From contig NZ_CP155079.2 of assembly GCF_039634365.2 (NCBI RefSeq), positions 2,790,001 to 2,854,000 of the forward strand: DNA of 64,000 nt, read 5' to 3'. The notes beneath the pieces were generated by a model. The model was not told the origin of the DNA and made no database searches. It saw only the letters and a program-made list of their open reading frames with translations. Position numbers and translations under genes: made by a program. Positions 43,985 to 52,007 of the stretch are shown piece by piece (the stretch's first letter is position 1; every line of letters starts with the position of its first letter). This DNA is from Mucilaginibacter sp. PAMB04168. Its GTDB lineage: Bacteria; Bacteroidota; Bacteroidia; Sphingobacteriales; Sphingobacteriaceae.

Positions 43985-44551
43985 TTATTGCTGTTCACTC
44001 CAGCGGTAGCTGCTATGATCTAAGCCTATCAAATCAACTACCCGATTTACTACGGTCATAGCAACGTCTTCAATTGTTTGGGGTTTGCTGTAAAATGAAG
44101 GAATTGCCGGGCAAATGATACCACCCGCCTCAGTCACTGTGGTCATGTTACGTAAGTGAATTAAATTTAACGGCGTATCGCGGGCTACCAAGATTAATTT
44201 ACGGCGCTCTTTTAAAATTACGTCGGCGGCTCGCGTAACCAAGTCGTCAGATACGCCAGCAGCAATTCGGCCCAAAGTACCCATTGAACATGGGATGATT
44301 ACCATCGTATCGTACCGCGCAGAGCCGGATGCGAACGGCGCCATAAAATCGTGCTTGTCATAAAATTTGAAAGGCGTCTTTTGGTAATCGGTATTATTCA
44401 ATTCGAATTCCCAAACTTGCTTAGCGTTGGTAGACATTACAATAGATACGTCAGCAATTTGCTCGTGCAGGCCCTGTAATTGCTCCAGCAAAAGTTTAGC
44501 ATAAATAGCCCCACTGGCCCCGGTAATAGCAACTACAATTTTCTTCTTCAT
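43985..44551 (-). CDS. ubiX: UbiX-family flavin prenyltransferase
   Basis: Makes prenylated FMN, the cofactor of UbiD-type decarboxylases, from FMN and dimethylallyl phosphate. The 188-residue flavodoxin-like protein shows VVAITGASGAIYAKLLLEQL at the start (FMN phosphate loop), then IPCSMGTLGRIAAGVSDDLV and VARDTPLNLIHLRNM in the C-terminal half, all typical. The first ATG of the open frame lies 5 codons upstream, but the family start is MKKKIVVAITGASG at 44551. The partner UbiD decarboxylase is not in this window. Confidence 0.93.
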   Translation of the reverse strand: MKKKIVVAITGASGAIYAKLLLEQLQGLHEQIADVSIVMSTNAKQVWEFELNNTDYQKTPFKFYDKHDFMAPFASGSARYDTMVIIPCSMGTLGRIAAGVSDDLVTRAADVILKERRKLILVARDTPLNLIHLRNMTTVTEAGGIICPAIPSFYSKPQTIEDVAMTVVNRVVDLIGLDHSSYRWSEQQ

Positions 44552-44568
44552 GATATATCGTAACAAGA

Positions 44569-44576
44569 CAAAGCTA
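44569..44576 (-). promoter_or_regulatory. ubiX -7 element (TAgcTTTG)
   Basis: A TAnnTTTG match on the minus strand, 17 nt before the ubiX ATG; no clear -33 box at the proper distance. Confidence 0.4.
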
Positions 44577-44597
44577 CGAAAGTTGAGGGCATAAAAA

Positions 44598-44624
44598 AGG
44601 GTCGAATAACTCGTACTCGACCCT
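44598..44624 (-). terminator. Second of two tandem terminators after ppx
   Basis: Perfect 8-bp stem AGGGTCGA/TCGACCCT with an 11-nt loop, followed on the minus strand by a run of six T. It sits between ppx and ubiX. Confidence 0.8.
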
Positions 44625-44636
44625 ACATCTACCTAT

Positions 44637-44661
44637 GAAAAACATGCCCTTGAGAGGGCAT
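44637..44661 (-). terminator. First of two tandem terminators after ppx
   Basis: Perfect 7-bp stem ATGCCCT/AGGGCAT with a 4-nt loop, then G and five T on the minus strand, 44 nt beyond the ppx stop. Directly followed by a second, stronger terminator. Confidence 0.75.
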
Positions 44662-44705
44662 TACAAAAGTAGCAAAGGTTTTTTAATTATTAAAATAAAT
44701 TTAAA

Positions 44706-45587
44706 TTATTTCGGTAAATTTTTTTCGATCAAAGTTTGGATAATTCCGTCAGCCATTCCAACCGTAGGAACATAGATTTGTTTGATGTTGGCCCACTTCA
44801 TTACAGTGGTATAAATCTCACATGCTGGGATGATTACGTCTGCCCTATCCTGGTTTAACTTTAGTACATTGATGCGATCCTTAAGAGAGTAAGATGACAG
44901 GAAACTGTACAGTGATTTCAGTTTGGCATAACTCATGGGTTCACCATCCTTCTCCTCACTTAGCTTAAACAGCTTATTGATGTTTCCGCCCGTGCCTACA
45001 CCATAAACAATTTTGAAATGTTTGGTGTGCAGCCGTACAAAATCCTGCATCTCTTTCCAGGTTTCATCTTTATCCTGGTTATCCAGTATACGTATGGTGC
45101 CAATATTAAATGACTGAGAAGCAATCAACTCACCCTCCGCAAATAACGACAACTCAGTGCTGCCGCCGCCCACGTCGATGTAAAGGTACGTCTTGCTCTC
45201 ATCCAAGTCTATACCGGTATGGCTTGCATAGATTATGCTGGCCTCACGTTCGCCATGAATAATTTCCAAATCAAGATTGGCTTCCTCTTTAATTCTTGTA
45301 ATTATTTCTGGACCGTTCCTGGCTTCGCGCATGGCCGATGTTGCACAAGCCATGTAATCGTTCACCTTATATACGTCCATCAGATTTTTAAATGCAGTCA
45401 TCGTTTTTACCAGGTCATCAGCTTTCTTGTCTGATATATGCTGCTGCAAAAAAGCGTCGTCGCCCAGCCGTAAAGGCACCCTGATCAGCGTGTTCTTTTT
45501 AAATGTAACGTTGCCATCATTGTCGGTTGTGTCGGCTATTAGCAGTCGTACTGCGTTTGAACCAGTATCTATTGCGGCGTATCTCAA
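44706..45587 (-). CDS. ppx: Ppx/GppA-type exopolyphosphatase
   Basis: Hydrolyses terminal phosphate from polyphosphate, or from pppGpp in related enzymes. The 293-residue protein is the short, two-subdomain actin-like form: AAIDTGSNAVRLLIAD (residues 4-19), TSAMREARNG (about 86), IHGEREASIIYASH (about 118) and YLYIDVGGGSTELSLF (about 137-152), then GTGGNINKLFKL. It lacks the C-terminal HD-like domain of full-length Ppx. The start overlaps the ppk1 stop by 4 nt, so synthesis and breakdown of polyphosphate are encoded in one operon. Confidence 0.9.
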   Translation of the reverse strand: MRYAAIDTGSNAVRLLIADTTDNDGNVTFKKNTLIRVPLRLGDDAFLQQHISDKKADDLVKTMTAFKNLMDVYKVNDYMACATSAMREARNGPEIITRIKEEANLDLEIIHGEREASIIYASHTGIDLDESKTYLYIDVGGGSTELSLFAEGELIASQSFNIGTIRILDNQDKDETWKEMQDFVRLHTKHFKIVYGVGTGGNINKLFKLSEEKDGEPMSYAKLKSLYSFLSSYSLKDRINVLKLNQDRADVIIPACEIYTTVMKWANIKQIYVPTVGMADGIIQTLIEKNLPK

Positions 45588-47641
45588 TTTGTTAGGTTAT
45601 TTAATTGTTTAAGATAATCATATATTTCTACCTGTGCCCGGTGATGTATATCGGTGCGGGTACGGTGGTATTTGTTAGTATTGGTCTTATTTATTTCGCG
45701 CGATTTAGTGTTATCCTGCAATTGTAAATTGATAATATCTCTTATTTGCTTCTGCAAGTCGAGATCATAAATTGGAAAGCCAACTTCGACGCGGTTATCA
45801 ATGTTACGACTCATAAAATCTGCCGAAGTTAGGTAAATAAGCTCTTTACCGCCGTTAGCAAATATATGTACCCTGGCATGCTCCAAGTACTTGTCAACAA
45901 TGCTGACTACTTTGATGTTTTTACTAAAGCCTTCAACACCGGGTACTAAGCAACACATTCCTCGTATAATTAACTGAATTTTAACGTTAGCATTACTGGC
46001 TTCATACAGTTTGGCAATTAACTGCTCGTCGGCCAGGCTGTTCATCTTTAAAACCATATAGGCGGGTTTGCCGGCTTTGGCATTTTTAATTTCTGTATCT
46101 ATTAGTTTATATATTTCAGGACGCGAATCAACAGGTGACACAATCAGATGACTTAAGCCTTTTGGTAACGTTCCTTTATTGATGGCTCTAAACACTTGAA
46201 CTAAATCGCCAGTTAATTTTTTGTTAGCGGTTAGTAAGGTGTGATCGGCATAAATTTGTGCTGTTTTCTCATTATAGTTGCCCGTTGATAAGCAAGCGTA
46301 ATAGGCTGGTTTACCCTTTTCCATGCGGGTTATCATGCAAATTTTAGCATGTACTTTGTAACCGGGTATGCCGTGTATAACATTTATGCCCTCCTCTTCG
46401 AGCCGGCGCGTCCATTGAATGTTATTCTGTTCATCGAAACGGGCACGCAACTCTATCAGGCAATTTACTTTCTTACCATTTTGTACCGCATTAATTAGGG
46501 CATGCATAACCCGCGAGTCGCTGGCCAGGCGGTACACCGAAATGTTAATTTCGATCACTTTAGGGTCTATAGCCGCCTCGCGTAAAAAATGAATAACATA
46601 ATCAAAAGACTGATATGGTGTGCTGATCAGATAATCCTTCGCTGCAATAAAATTGATTAAGCTTTTGCCGAAAGACAAACCATCAACCGGTAAAGATTTG
46701 GTGCGCTTGTATTCTAATTCCGCGCCGCCAACGTTCGGAAAATTAATAAAATCCTTAAAGTTATGGTATCGGTTGCCCGGTATCATATTCTCTATACCTA
46801 ATCCTAACCTATGTTTTAAGTAAGCTACCATATCATCCTGCATGTCAGCATCATACAATAGCCTCATGGGCTTACCATTCCGGCGTTTTTGCAAGCTTTT
46901 GGCCAGCGCATCTATAAACTTACCGCTTACCTCCTTATCCAGGTCCAGCTCAGCATCACGAGTTAGCTGAATGGAGTAAGCCTCCATGCTATCATACTCA
47001 AATATGAAGAATATGTCCTCCAGGCTATAGCGTATAATATCGTCTATCAGGATTATAAATTTTAAATTATTGGTTTCGGGCAATATCAAAAAGCGCGATA
47101 AGTTACCAGGCAACTCAATTAGTGCTAAACGTGTTTTTTTGCCTTTGGTTAACTTAACAAAAAAATAAATAGCCCGGTCATGCAACTCTGGCATCGGCTT
47201 GTCTTCATCCAGCATTATAGGTACCAGCGTTGACAGTAACCGCTCGCGAAAATATTTTTTCACAAACGCACCCCGTGACACGTTCAGCTGCTTTTCGTTA
47301 AGGATGAATATTTTTTCTTCGGCCAGCTGCTTTACAATGATATTGTCGTACAGATTATTAAATTTTTTTTCCTGTTTTACAACCAGCGTTTTGATTTGAT
47401 TAAGCACCTTTTTGGGATTGTAGCCCAATAATGCTTTTGACTTTTCATTAAGGTTAGATAAGCGGGTTAAAGTAGCTACACGTACCCGGTAAAACTCATC
47501 AAGGTTTGATGAAAAGATTGCCAAAAACTTTACTCGGTCTATAAGCGGAACCGTTATATCGGCCGCCTCTTGCAAAACCCGGTCGTTAAAATACAACCAG
47601 CTTATCTCGCGATTAATTAAAGGAATGTTTTTGTGCGCCAT
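45584..47641 (-). CDS. ppk1: Polyphosphate kinase 1
   Basis: Reversibly polymerises the gamma-phosphate of ATP into inorganic polyphosphate. The 685-residue protein has the N-terminal domain (PLINREISWLYFNDRVLQEA), the head domain and two PLD-like catalytic domains. IPGYKVHAKICMITRM (about 424-439) carries the histidine that becomes phosphorylated. FLREAAIDPKVIEINISVYR and STGNYNEKTAQIYADHTLLT are further family motifs, and YLEHARVHIF holds the second catalytic His. The last residues form a charged tail. Co-transcribed with ppx; such a pair tunes the polyphosphate pool under stress or phosphate change. Confidence 0.95.
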   Translation of the reverse strand: MAHKNIPLINREISWLYFNDRVLQEAADITVPLIDRVKFLAIFSSNLDEFYRVRVATLTRLSNLNEKSKALLGYNPKKVLNQIKTLVVKQEKKFNNLYDNIIVKQLAEEKIFILNEKQLNVSRGAFVKKYFRERLLSTLVPIMLDEDKPMPELHDRAIYFFVKLTKGKKTRLALIELPGNLSRFLILPETNNLKFIILIDDIIRYSLEDIFFIFEYDSMEAYSIQLTRDAELDLDKEVSGKFIDALAKSLQKRRNGKPMRLLYDADMQDDMVAYLKHRLGLGIENMIPGNRYHNFKDFINFPNVGGAELEYKRTKSLPVDGLSFGKSLINFIAAKDYLISTPYQSFDYVIHFLREAAIDPKVIEINISVYRLASDSRVMHALINAVQNGKKVNCLIELRARFDEQNNIQWTRRLEEEGINVIHGIPGYKVHAKICMITRMEKGKPAYYACLSTGNYNEKTAQIYADHTLLTANKKLTGDLVQVFRAINKGTLPKGLSHLIVSPVDSRPEIYKLIDTEIKNAKAGKPAYMVLKMNSLADEQLIAKLYEASNANVKIQLIIRGMCCLVPGVEGFSKNIKVVSIVDKYLEHARVHIFANGGKELIYLTSADFMSRNIDNRVEVGFPIYDLDLQKQIRDIINLQLQDNTKSREINKTNTNKYHRTRTDIHHRAQVEIYDYLKQLNNLTN

Positions 47642-47756
47642 AAATAGACATTGCCAGGCAACGCATGTGTGTATGCAAAACTGCTTATTTAGATGTTAAG
47701 TTAATATTAACTTCAATATTTTTAATGTGTTTTCGCTAATTGCTTTGCACAACACC

Positions 47757-47764
47757 TACATTTG
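47757..47764 (+). promoter_or_regulatory. yajQ -7 element (TAcaTTTG)
   Basis: A TAnnTTTG match 23 nt before the yajQ ATG at 47788. Only an imperfect TTTC lies about 22 nt upstream (47731-47734). Confidence 0.4.
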
Positions 47765-47787
47765 CTTGTAAAACTAAACATATACCT

Positions 47788-48279
47788 ATGCCCTCTTTTG
47801 ATATTGTAAGTAAAATAGATGCGCAAACCTTAGATAATGCCATCAATAACGCTAAGAAAGAAATTTTGAACCGGTTTGATTTTAATGATTCAAAAAGCAC
47901 TGTTGAACTGGATAAGAAAACGAATCATCTAACCATAGTAACGGAGAACGATATGCGGCTAAAGGCTATTCAGGATTCTATTATCAGCCGTATGGTAAAG
48001 CAACAGCTCGACCCTAAAGCGCTTGATTTTGGAAAAGAAGAATATGCTTCGGGTAACATGATACGCAAAGAAATAAGTATTAAGGAAGGAATAGATAAAG
48101 AAGTTGCCAAAAAAATCGTGAAGAAAATTAAAGATAGCGGTTTAAAAGTACAGGCGTCTATTATGGACGACCAAGTACGTGTACAAGCAAAAAAGATAGA
48201 TGATTTGCAATCGGTTATTAGCCTTTGCCGCACCGAAGACTTTGGCCAGCCCCTGCAATACATTAACATGCGTAATTAA
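47788..48279 (+). CDS. yajQ: YajQ family nucleotide-binding protein
   Basis: A 163-residue protein of the YajQ/UPF0234 family with two ferredoxin-like halves. MPSFDIVSKIDAQTLDNAIN is the family start, and RFDFNDSKSTVELDKKTNHL and QDSIISRMVKQQLDPKALDF follow. The C-terminal end is CRTEDFGQPLQYINMRN. Xanthomonas members bind cyclic di-GMP and others bind tRNA or nucleotides; the ligand here is not known. The start is the ATG at 47788, not the longer frame from 47740, which would translate through the -7 element. A bidirectional terminator follows. Confidence 0.92.
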   Translation: MPSFDIVSKIDAQTLDNAINNAKKEILNRFDFNDSKSTVELDKKTNHLTIVTENDMRLKAIQDSIISRMVKQQLDPKALDFGKEEYASGNMIRKEISIKEGIDKEVAKKIVKKIKDSGLKVQASIMDDQVRVQAKKIDDLQSVISLCRTEDFGQPLQYINMRN

Positions 48280-48285
48280 AAGAGA

Positions 48286-48317
48286 AAGGCCGCCATGCTT
48301 TTAAACATGACGGCCTT
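48286..48317. terminator. Bidirectional terminator between yajQ and Hsp20 gene
   Basis: Stem AAGGCCGcCATG/CATGaCGGCCTT, 11 of 12 pairs, 8-nt loop, in the gap between two convergent genes. Confidence 0.8.
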
Positions 48318-48362
48318 ATCAAACCAAACCAACACTTAACTTATGAAAACAAATGGTTCAAA

Positions 48363-48803
48363 TTACTTAACTGCTATTTCGCGAGCTTGTAATTTGGCTT
48401 CTTCTTTTTTAGCTACGGTCAACTTAAGTACGCCGTCAATATATTGTGCTTCAATGTTAGACTGATCTACACTTTCAGGTAAAGTGAATGAACGGCTGAA
48501 TGAAGCATAGCTAAATTCTTTTTTTGTATAATTTTTAACTGGAGCGCTTTCTTCCTTTTTAGCCTCAGCAGCTACGGTCAAAAGATTTTTTTCCACGTTA
48601 ATTTTGATATCCTCTTTTTTCAAACCGGGTACAGCCAATTCAATATCAAAGCCTGTTTCTGATTCAATGATATTTACAGAAGGCACTTTACTTACTGTAG
48701 CTGATGAAAAATACTGATCGTTAAACAATGAGTCAAACACATCAATAAAGCGTGGGGCTACTTGATTTCTTCTTGGTCCGTTGTTAAATTTTACTAAAGT
48801 CAT
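48363..48803 (-). CDS. Small heat-shock protein (Hsp20/alpha-crystallin family)
   Basis: ATP-independent chaperone that holds unfolding proteins in large oligomers. The 146 residues show a short N-terminal arm, then the alpha-crystallin domain (about 38-135) with NIIESETGFDIELAVPGLKK, the strand segment DIKINVEKNLLTVAAEAKKE and RSFTLPESVDQSNIEAQYID, then GVLKLTVAKKEE. The start is ATG 48803, preceded by an exact GGAGG five bases before TATAAAAATG. This is a strong Shine-Dalgarno site, rare for this lineage, and it excludes the longer frame beginning at 48818. It is probably heat- or stress-inducible. Confidence 0.93.
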   Translation of the reverse strand: MTLVKFNNGPRRNQVAPRFIDVFDSLFNDQYFSSATVSKVPSVNIIESETGFDIELAVPGLKKEDIKINVEKNLLTVAAEAKKEESAPVKNYTKKEFSYASFSRSFTLPESVDQSNIEAQYIDGVLKLTVAKKEEAKLQAREIAVK

Positions 48804-48810
48804 TTTTATA

Positions 48811-48816
48811 TCCTCC
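48811..48816 (-). promoter_or_regulatory. Strong Shine-Dalgarno (GGAGGA) for Hsp20
   Basis: GGAGGA on the minus strand ends 7 nt before the ATG at 48803. It is the clearest ribosome-binding site I see in the window and fixes the start codon. Confidence 0.75.
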
Positions 48817-48941
48817 AAAAATTCGTTTTTTAATTATTTTCGTTGCTACATACTATACAAGCGTTATACCAACGCAAAAATTCGCGTTTTTAAAGACATA
48901 ATGTCATTGAAAACAATATTATACAGACAATTTGACGCATA

Positions 48942-49391
48942 ATGACCGAAGACTTAGCTAATTATAAATATCGAACAGTTATCCCCATACGTTTTTCAGA
49001 TATCGACGCCTACGGAAATGTTAGCAACACCATCTACCTTAGCTATTTTGAAATAGCCCGATTGAGTTATTGGAAAGAAGTTGTTGACTGGGATTGGTCG
49101 AGTTATGGTGTAATATTAGGCCGTTCGGAGATCAATTACCTGAAGCCTATAAAAGTTGACGATCAAATTGCTTGTTACCTTCGTACCTCACGTATAGGCA
49201 ACAGCAGTTTTGATGTAATTTATGTAGTGGTTAAAATTGGGCCCAATGGTGAGGAAGAAATTTGTACAACCGGTAAATCGGTTTGCATTAGTTACGATTA
49301 TACTAACTACAAATCGGTACCTATTCCACAGCGCGAACGGCAGCGCATGATAGAGTATGACGAGCCAGGGCTTATTACCAACACAAATTAA
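48942..49391 (+). CDS. Acyl-CoA thioesterase (hot-dog fold, YbgC/FadM-like)
   Basis: Hydrolyses acyl-CoA thioesters. The 149-residue single hot-dog domain has IPIRFSDIDAYGNVSNTIYL at the start (Asp in the usual nucleophile or base position), then YFEIARLSYWKEV and SEINYLKPIKVDDQIACYLR. A C-terminal tail of Arg, Glu and Asn follows (RERQRMIEYDEPG). Substrate chain length is not readable. It is divergent from the Hsp20 gene; a GACATAATGTC palindrome lies between the two genes. Confidence 0.85.
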   Translation: MTEDLANYKYRTVIPIRFSDIDAYGNVSNTIYLSYFEIARLSYWKEVVDWDWSSYGVILGRSEINYLKPIKVDDQIACYLRTSRIGNSSFDVIYVVVKIGPNGEEEICTTGKSVCISYDYTNYKSVPIPQRERQRMIEYDEPGLITNTN

Positions 49392-49396
49392 TTTGA

Positions 49397-49747
49397 TCAG
49401 ACAGATATTGTAACGCTTGAAGAACCAACGCTGCCCTTTAAGGGGGGATTGCGTTTTTTTACCTGCACATCCAGTTTTTGTATATATGGAAATTGCTGCA
49501 TTATATCATCGGCTATGCCTTGAGCTACACTTTCAAGCAGCTGCCTTGTCAATTTCATTTGGCGTGTTGTTATTTCGTATAACTGCTCATAATTGAGCGT
49601 TTTCACAAGCTCATCTTCTATATTTTGAGCCACGGGATGAAAACTGGCTTCAATGTTTACAACAAAATAATTCCCTAAGATTTGTTCTTCTTTATAATAT
49701 CCGTGCCGGGCAAAAAACTCGGCTTCGTGCAATCCAACTTTTATCAT
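49397..49747 (-). CDS. folB: Dihydroneopterin aldolase
   Basis: Folate pathway enzyme cleaving dihydroneopterin to 6-hydroxymethyl-dihydropterin and glycolaldehyde. The 116-residue protein has LHEAEFFARHGYYKEEQILG at the start (pterin-binding segment) and VAQNIEDELVKTLNYEQLYE. The lysine of the active site is in KKRNPPLKGSVGSSSVTIS near the end. The size matches the family (about 115-120). It is convergent with the thioesterase gene, 5 nt apart. Confidence 0.92.
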   Translation of the reverse strand: MIKVGLHEAEFFARHGYYKEEQILGNYFVVNIEASFHPVAQNIEDELVKTLNYEQLYEITTRQMKLTRQLLESVAQGIADDIMQQFPYIQKLDVQVKKRNPPLKGSVGSSSVTISV

Positions 49748-49879
49748 GAGGTGGTTAACTTGGTAAACAAAGGTATCTCAAATTATTTCAGGCTACCATT
49801 TAAATAAAATAATATTAAAAAATTCTAATTACTTATAGATGAATAAGTTTATTATTGTAATAAACCCAGCTGATCACTA

Positions 49880-52000
49880 ATGCAACTATTATGGTATCGT
49901 ATACACACTCCTTGTAATAAGATATTCTGGTATTGGGTGTGTGCTATAGCCTTAATTGGGGGCGTTTCAGGTTGCAAGCAACGCCATTCATCAGCAAAGC
50001 AAGCTTCTTTTTCTGTAGTAATCGATTCTGCAAATAAGCTTTACGATTCGGGGAAACAAGCACGAGCGGTATTTTACCTCGATTCTGCCATAATTGATCT
50101 TTCCAGTTTATCTGTCAATCAGCGGGCCGACTTCTTGACAATTCATTACAACTATTATCTACATATTAAAGGAGACAATAACAAGGCTTTGCGTTATGCC
50201 GACGAGTTATTAAAGCTATCGCAAATTACTACCGACCAGGAGAACAAGCTTGCGCTGTATGGCAAGGCTCGCTTTTTTAGAGGTGATGTTTTGTTCAGAC
50301 AGAATAAATATAATGAGGCTTACTTAAATTATTTTCAAGGCAAGCTGGCAGCCAACAAAAGCAGCAAACTACACAACTGTATGCTAAGCGATTACAGCTA
50401 CCATATGGGTATGATACTCTATAAGCAGGAACGGTACCGGCTCGCAGCGCAATCTTTCCGGACGAGTTTTAATGAAACCATGACTTGCGACCTGACCTTT
50501 CGTTCATTTTATCGCCGGCAGGAATTACTTAATAATGTTGGCATTAGTTTCAACAAGATTGACGAGCCTGACAGCGCATTGTTTTACTTTGACAAAGCCT
50601 TAATTTTCTTAAATAATGTGCCAAAAAAATATGCTGTTGCCAACAAATTGTTGCAGGCTGCACGCGGCGTTATATATGGCAATCAGGCATCCGTTTACAT
50701 CAACACTAATCACCTTAATAAGGCAAAGGCTTTACTTAAAAAAAGCATTTCTATTAACAGCCAAGAAGGATTTGATAATAACGACGCACTTTTATCGCAG
50801 CTGAAGCTGGTTAAATTATACGAAAAGCAGAATCAGATAGATTCTATGTTTCTAGTGCTAAAATTGGTTCAAACTAACTTGCTCGCCGCGCATAACGATG
50901 AAGCAGTTACCGACTGGAATAGTTTAATGGCTTCTTATTACGAGCATAAAGGCCAGTATGCTAATTCGGTTAAGTATTATAAACAATTTAATGCATCACA
51001 GGCAGCCGTTTTTAAAAAAACGTTTACGCTAAAAGCAACAGACGTTACCGAGGAGTTGAAACGTTTTGAAGGTGCCTATGAAGTGAATGAGCTAAAAAGG
51101 ACCAACGAGCTAAAGAGTATCTACTTAATTGTTGCTCTTGTGGTTTTTGTTATGGCTATCACTATATTGATGCTTCTTTACGCAAATTGGAAAAAGTCTA
51201 AAAGATTGCTTAGTACAATGAGCGAGCTTAATCTGCAAATTAACGCCAAGAACGAAGATTTACAAAAAGCACTAGCAGGGCTTGAATTGAGCAACCAGGA
51301 AAAAGACCGCATATTACGCACCGTTGTGCATGACCTGCGCAATCCCATAGGTGGTATTGCCTCACTTACCACCTCGGTTATTGAAGACGACAACTGCTCT
51401 GCCGAACAACGAGGTTATTTACGTTTGGTTAAAGATACTGCCTATAATAGCCTTGAACTCATTAACGAGATACTTGAAGCAACTAATAACAGTAACGGGG
51501 CGTTAGAAAAACAGTGGGTAGATATTAACGATCTGCTTTATAACAGCGTTGAATTATTAAAATTTAAAGCAGCCGAAAAAAATCAGCAAATTTTATTGGA
51601 GGCACTTGATGAATCTGAAGAAATACTCATTAGCCGGGAAAAAATATGGAGGGTTGTTAGTAACCTTATAGTCAACGCTATAAAGTTTAGTCCGGTAGGA
51701 AGTAAAATTAAAGTTAAGGTTATTAAGATTGAAGATGATATCGAGATTTTAGTGAATGATCATGGTATTGGTATTCCGGATGACATGAAAAACGTTGTCT
51801 TTCATATGTTTACGGAAGCCAAACGGCCAGGCACCCTTGGCGAAAAATCATTCGGCTTGGGCTTGTCCATCTGCCGGCAAATTGTAGAATTACACAACGG
51901 CGAAATTTGGTTTGACAGCAATGCGCAGGACGGCACCACGTTTTACGTTAAATTGAAGCAGGTAGCCCGGACAGCGACGCCAGTTGCTGCGCAAAGCTAA
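49880..52000 (+). CDS. TPR-containing membrane sensor histidine kinase
   Basis: A 706-residue hybrid sensor. The N-terminus has a hydrophobic segment ending in GGVSGCKQ with Cys32 in lipobox position (V29-S30-G31-C32), so it could be a lipoprotein signal or a membrane anchor. Residues about 40-400 are TPR-like helical repeats, including LDSAIIDLSSLSVNQRADF and PDSALFYFDKALIFLNNVPK. A transmembrane helix follows at about 412-434, then a coiled coil, the HisKA domain with the phosphorylation site His483 in VVHDLRNPIGG, and HATPase with NLIVNAIKFSP, DHGIGIPDDM and SFGLGLSICRQIVELHNGEI. There is no receiver domain and no response regulator beside it. Confidence 0.87.
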   Translation: MQLLWYRIHTPCNKIFWYWVCAIALIGGVSGCKQRHSSAKQASFSVVIDSANKLYDSGKQARAVFYLDSAIIDLSSLSVNQRADFLTIHYNYYLHIKGDNNKALRYADELLKLSQITTDQENKLALYGKARFFRGDVLFRQNKYNEAYLNYFQGKLAANKSSKLHNCMLSDYSYHMGMILYKQERYRLAAQSFRTSFNETMTCDLTFRSFYRRQELLNNVGISFNKIDEPDSALFYFDKALIFLNNVPKKYAVANKLLQAARGVIYGNQASVYINTNHLNKAKALLKKSISINSQEGFDNNDALLSQLKLVKLYEKQNQIDSMFLVLKLVQTNLLAAHNDEAVTDWNSLMASYYEHKGQYANSVKYYKQFNASQAAVFKKTFTLKATDVTEELKRFEGAYEVNELKRTNELKSIYLIVALVVFVMAITILMLLYANWKKSKRLLSTMSELNLQINAKNEDLQKALAGLELSNQEKDRILRTVVHDLRNPIGGIASLTTSVIEDDNCSAEQRGYLRLVKDTAYNSLELINEILEATNNSNGALEKQWVDINDLLYNSVELLKFKAAEKNQQILLEALDESEEILISREKIWRVVSNLIVNAIKFSPVGSKIKVKVIKIEDDIEILVNDHGIGIPDDMKNVVFHMFTEAKRPGTLGEKSFGLGLSICRQIVELHNGEIWFDSNAQDGTTFYVKLKQVARTATPVAAQS

Positions 52001-52007
52001 ATTGCAC

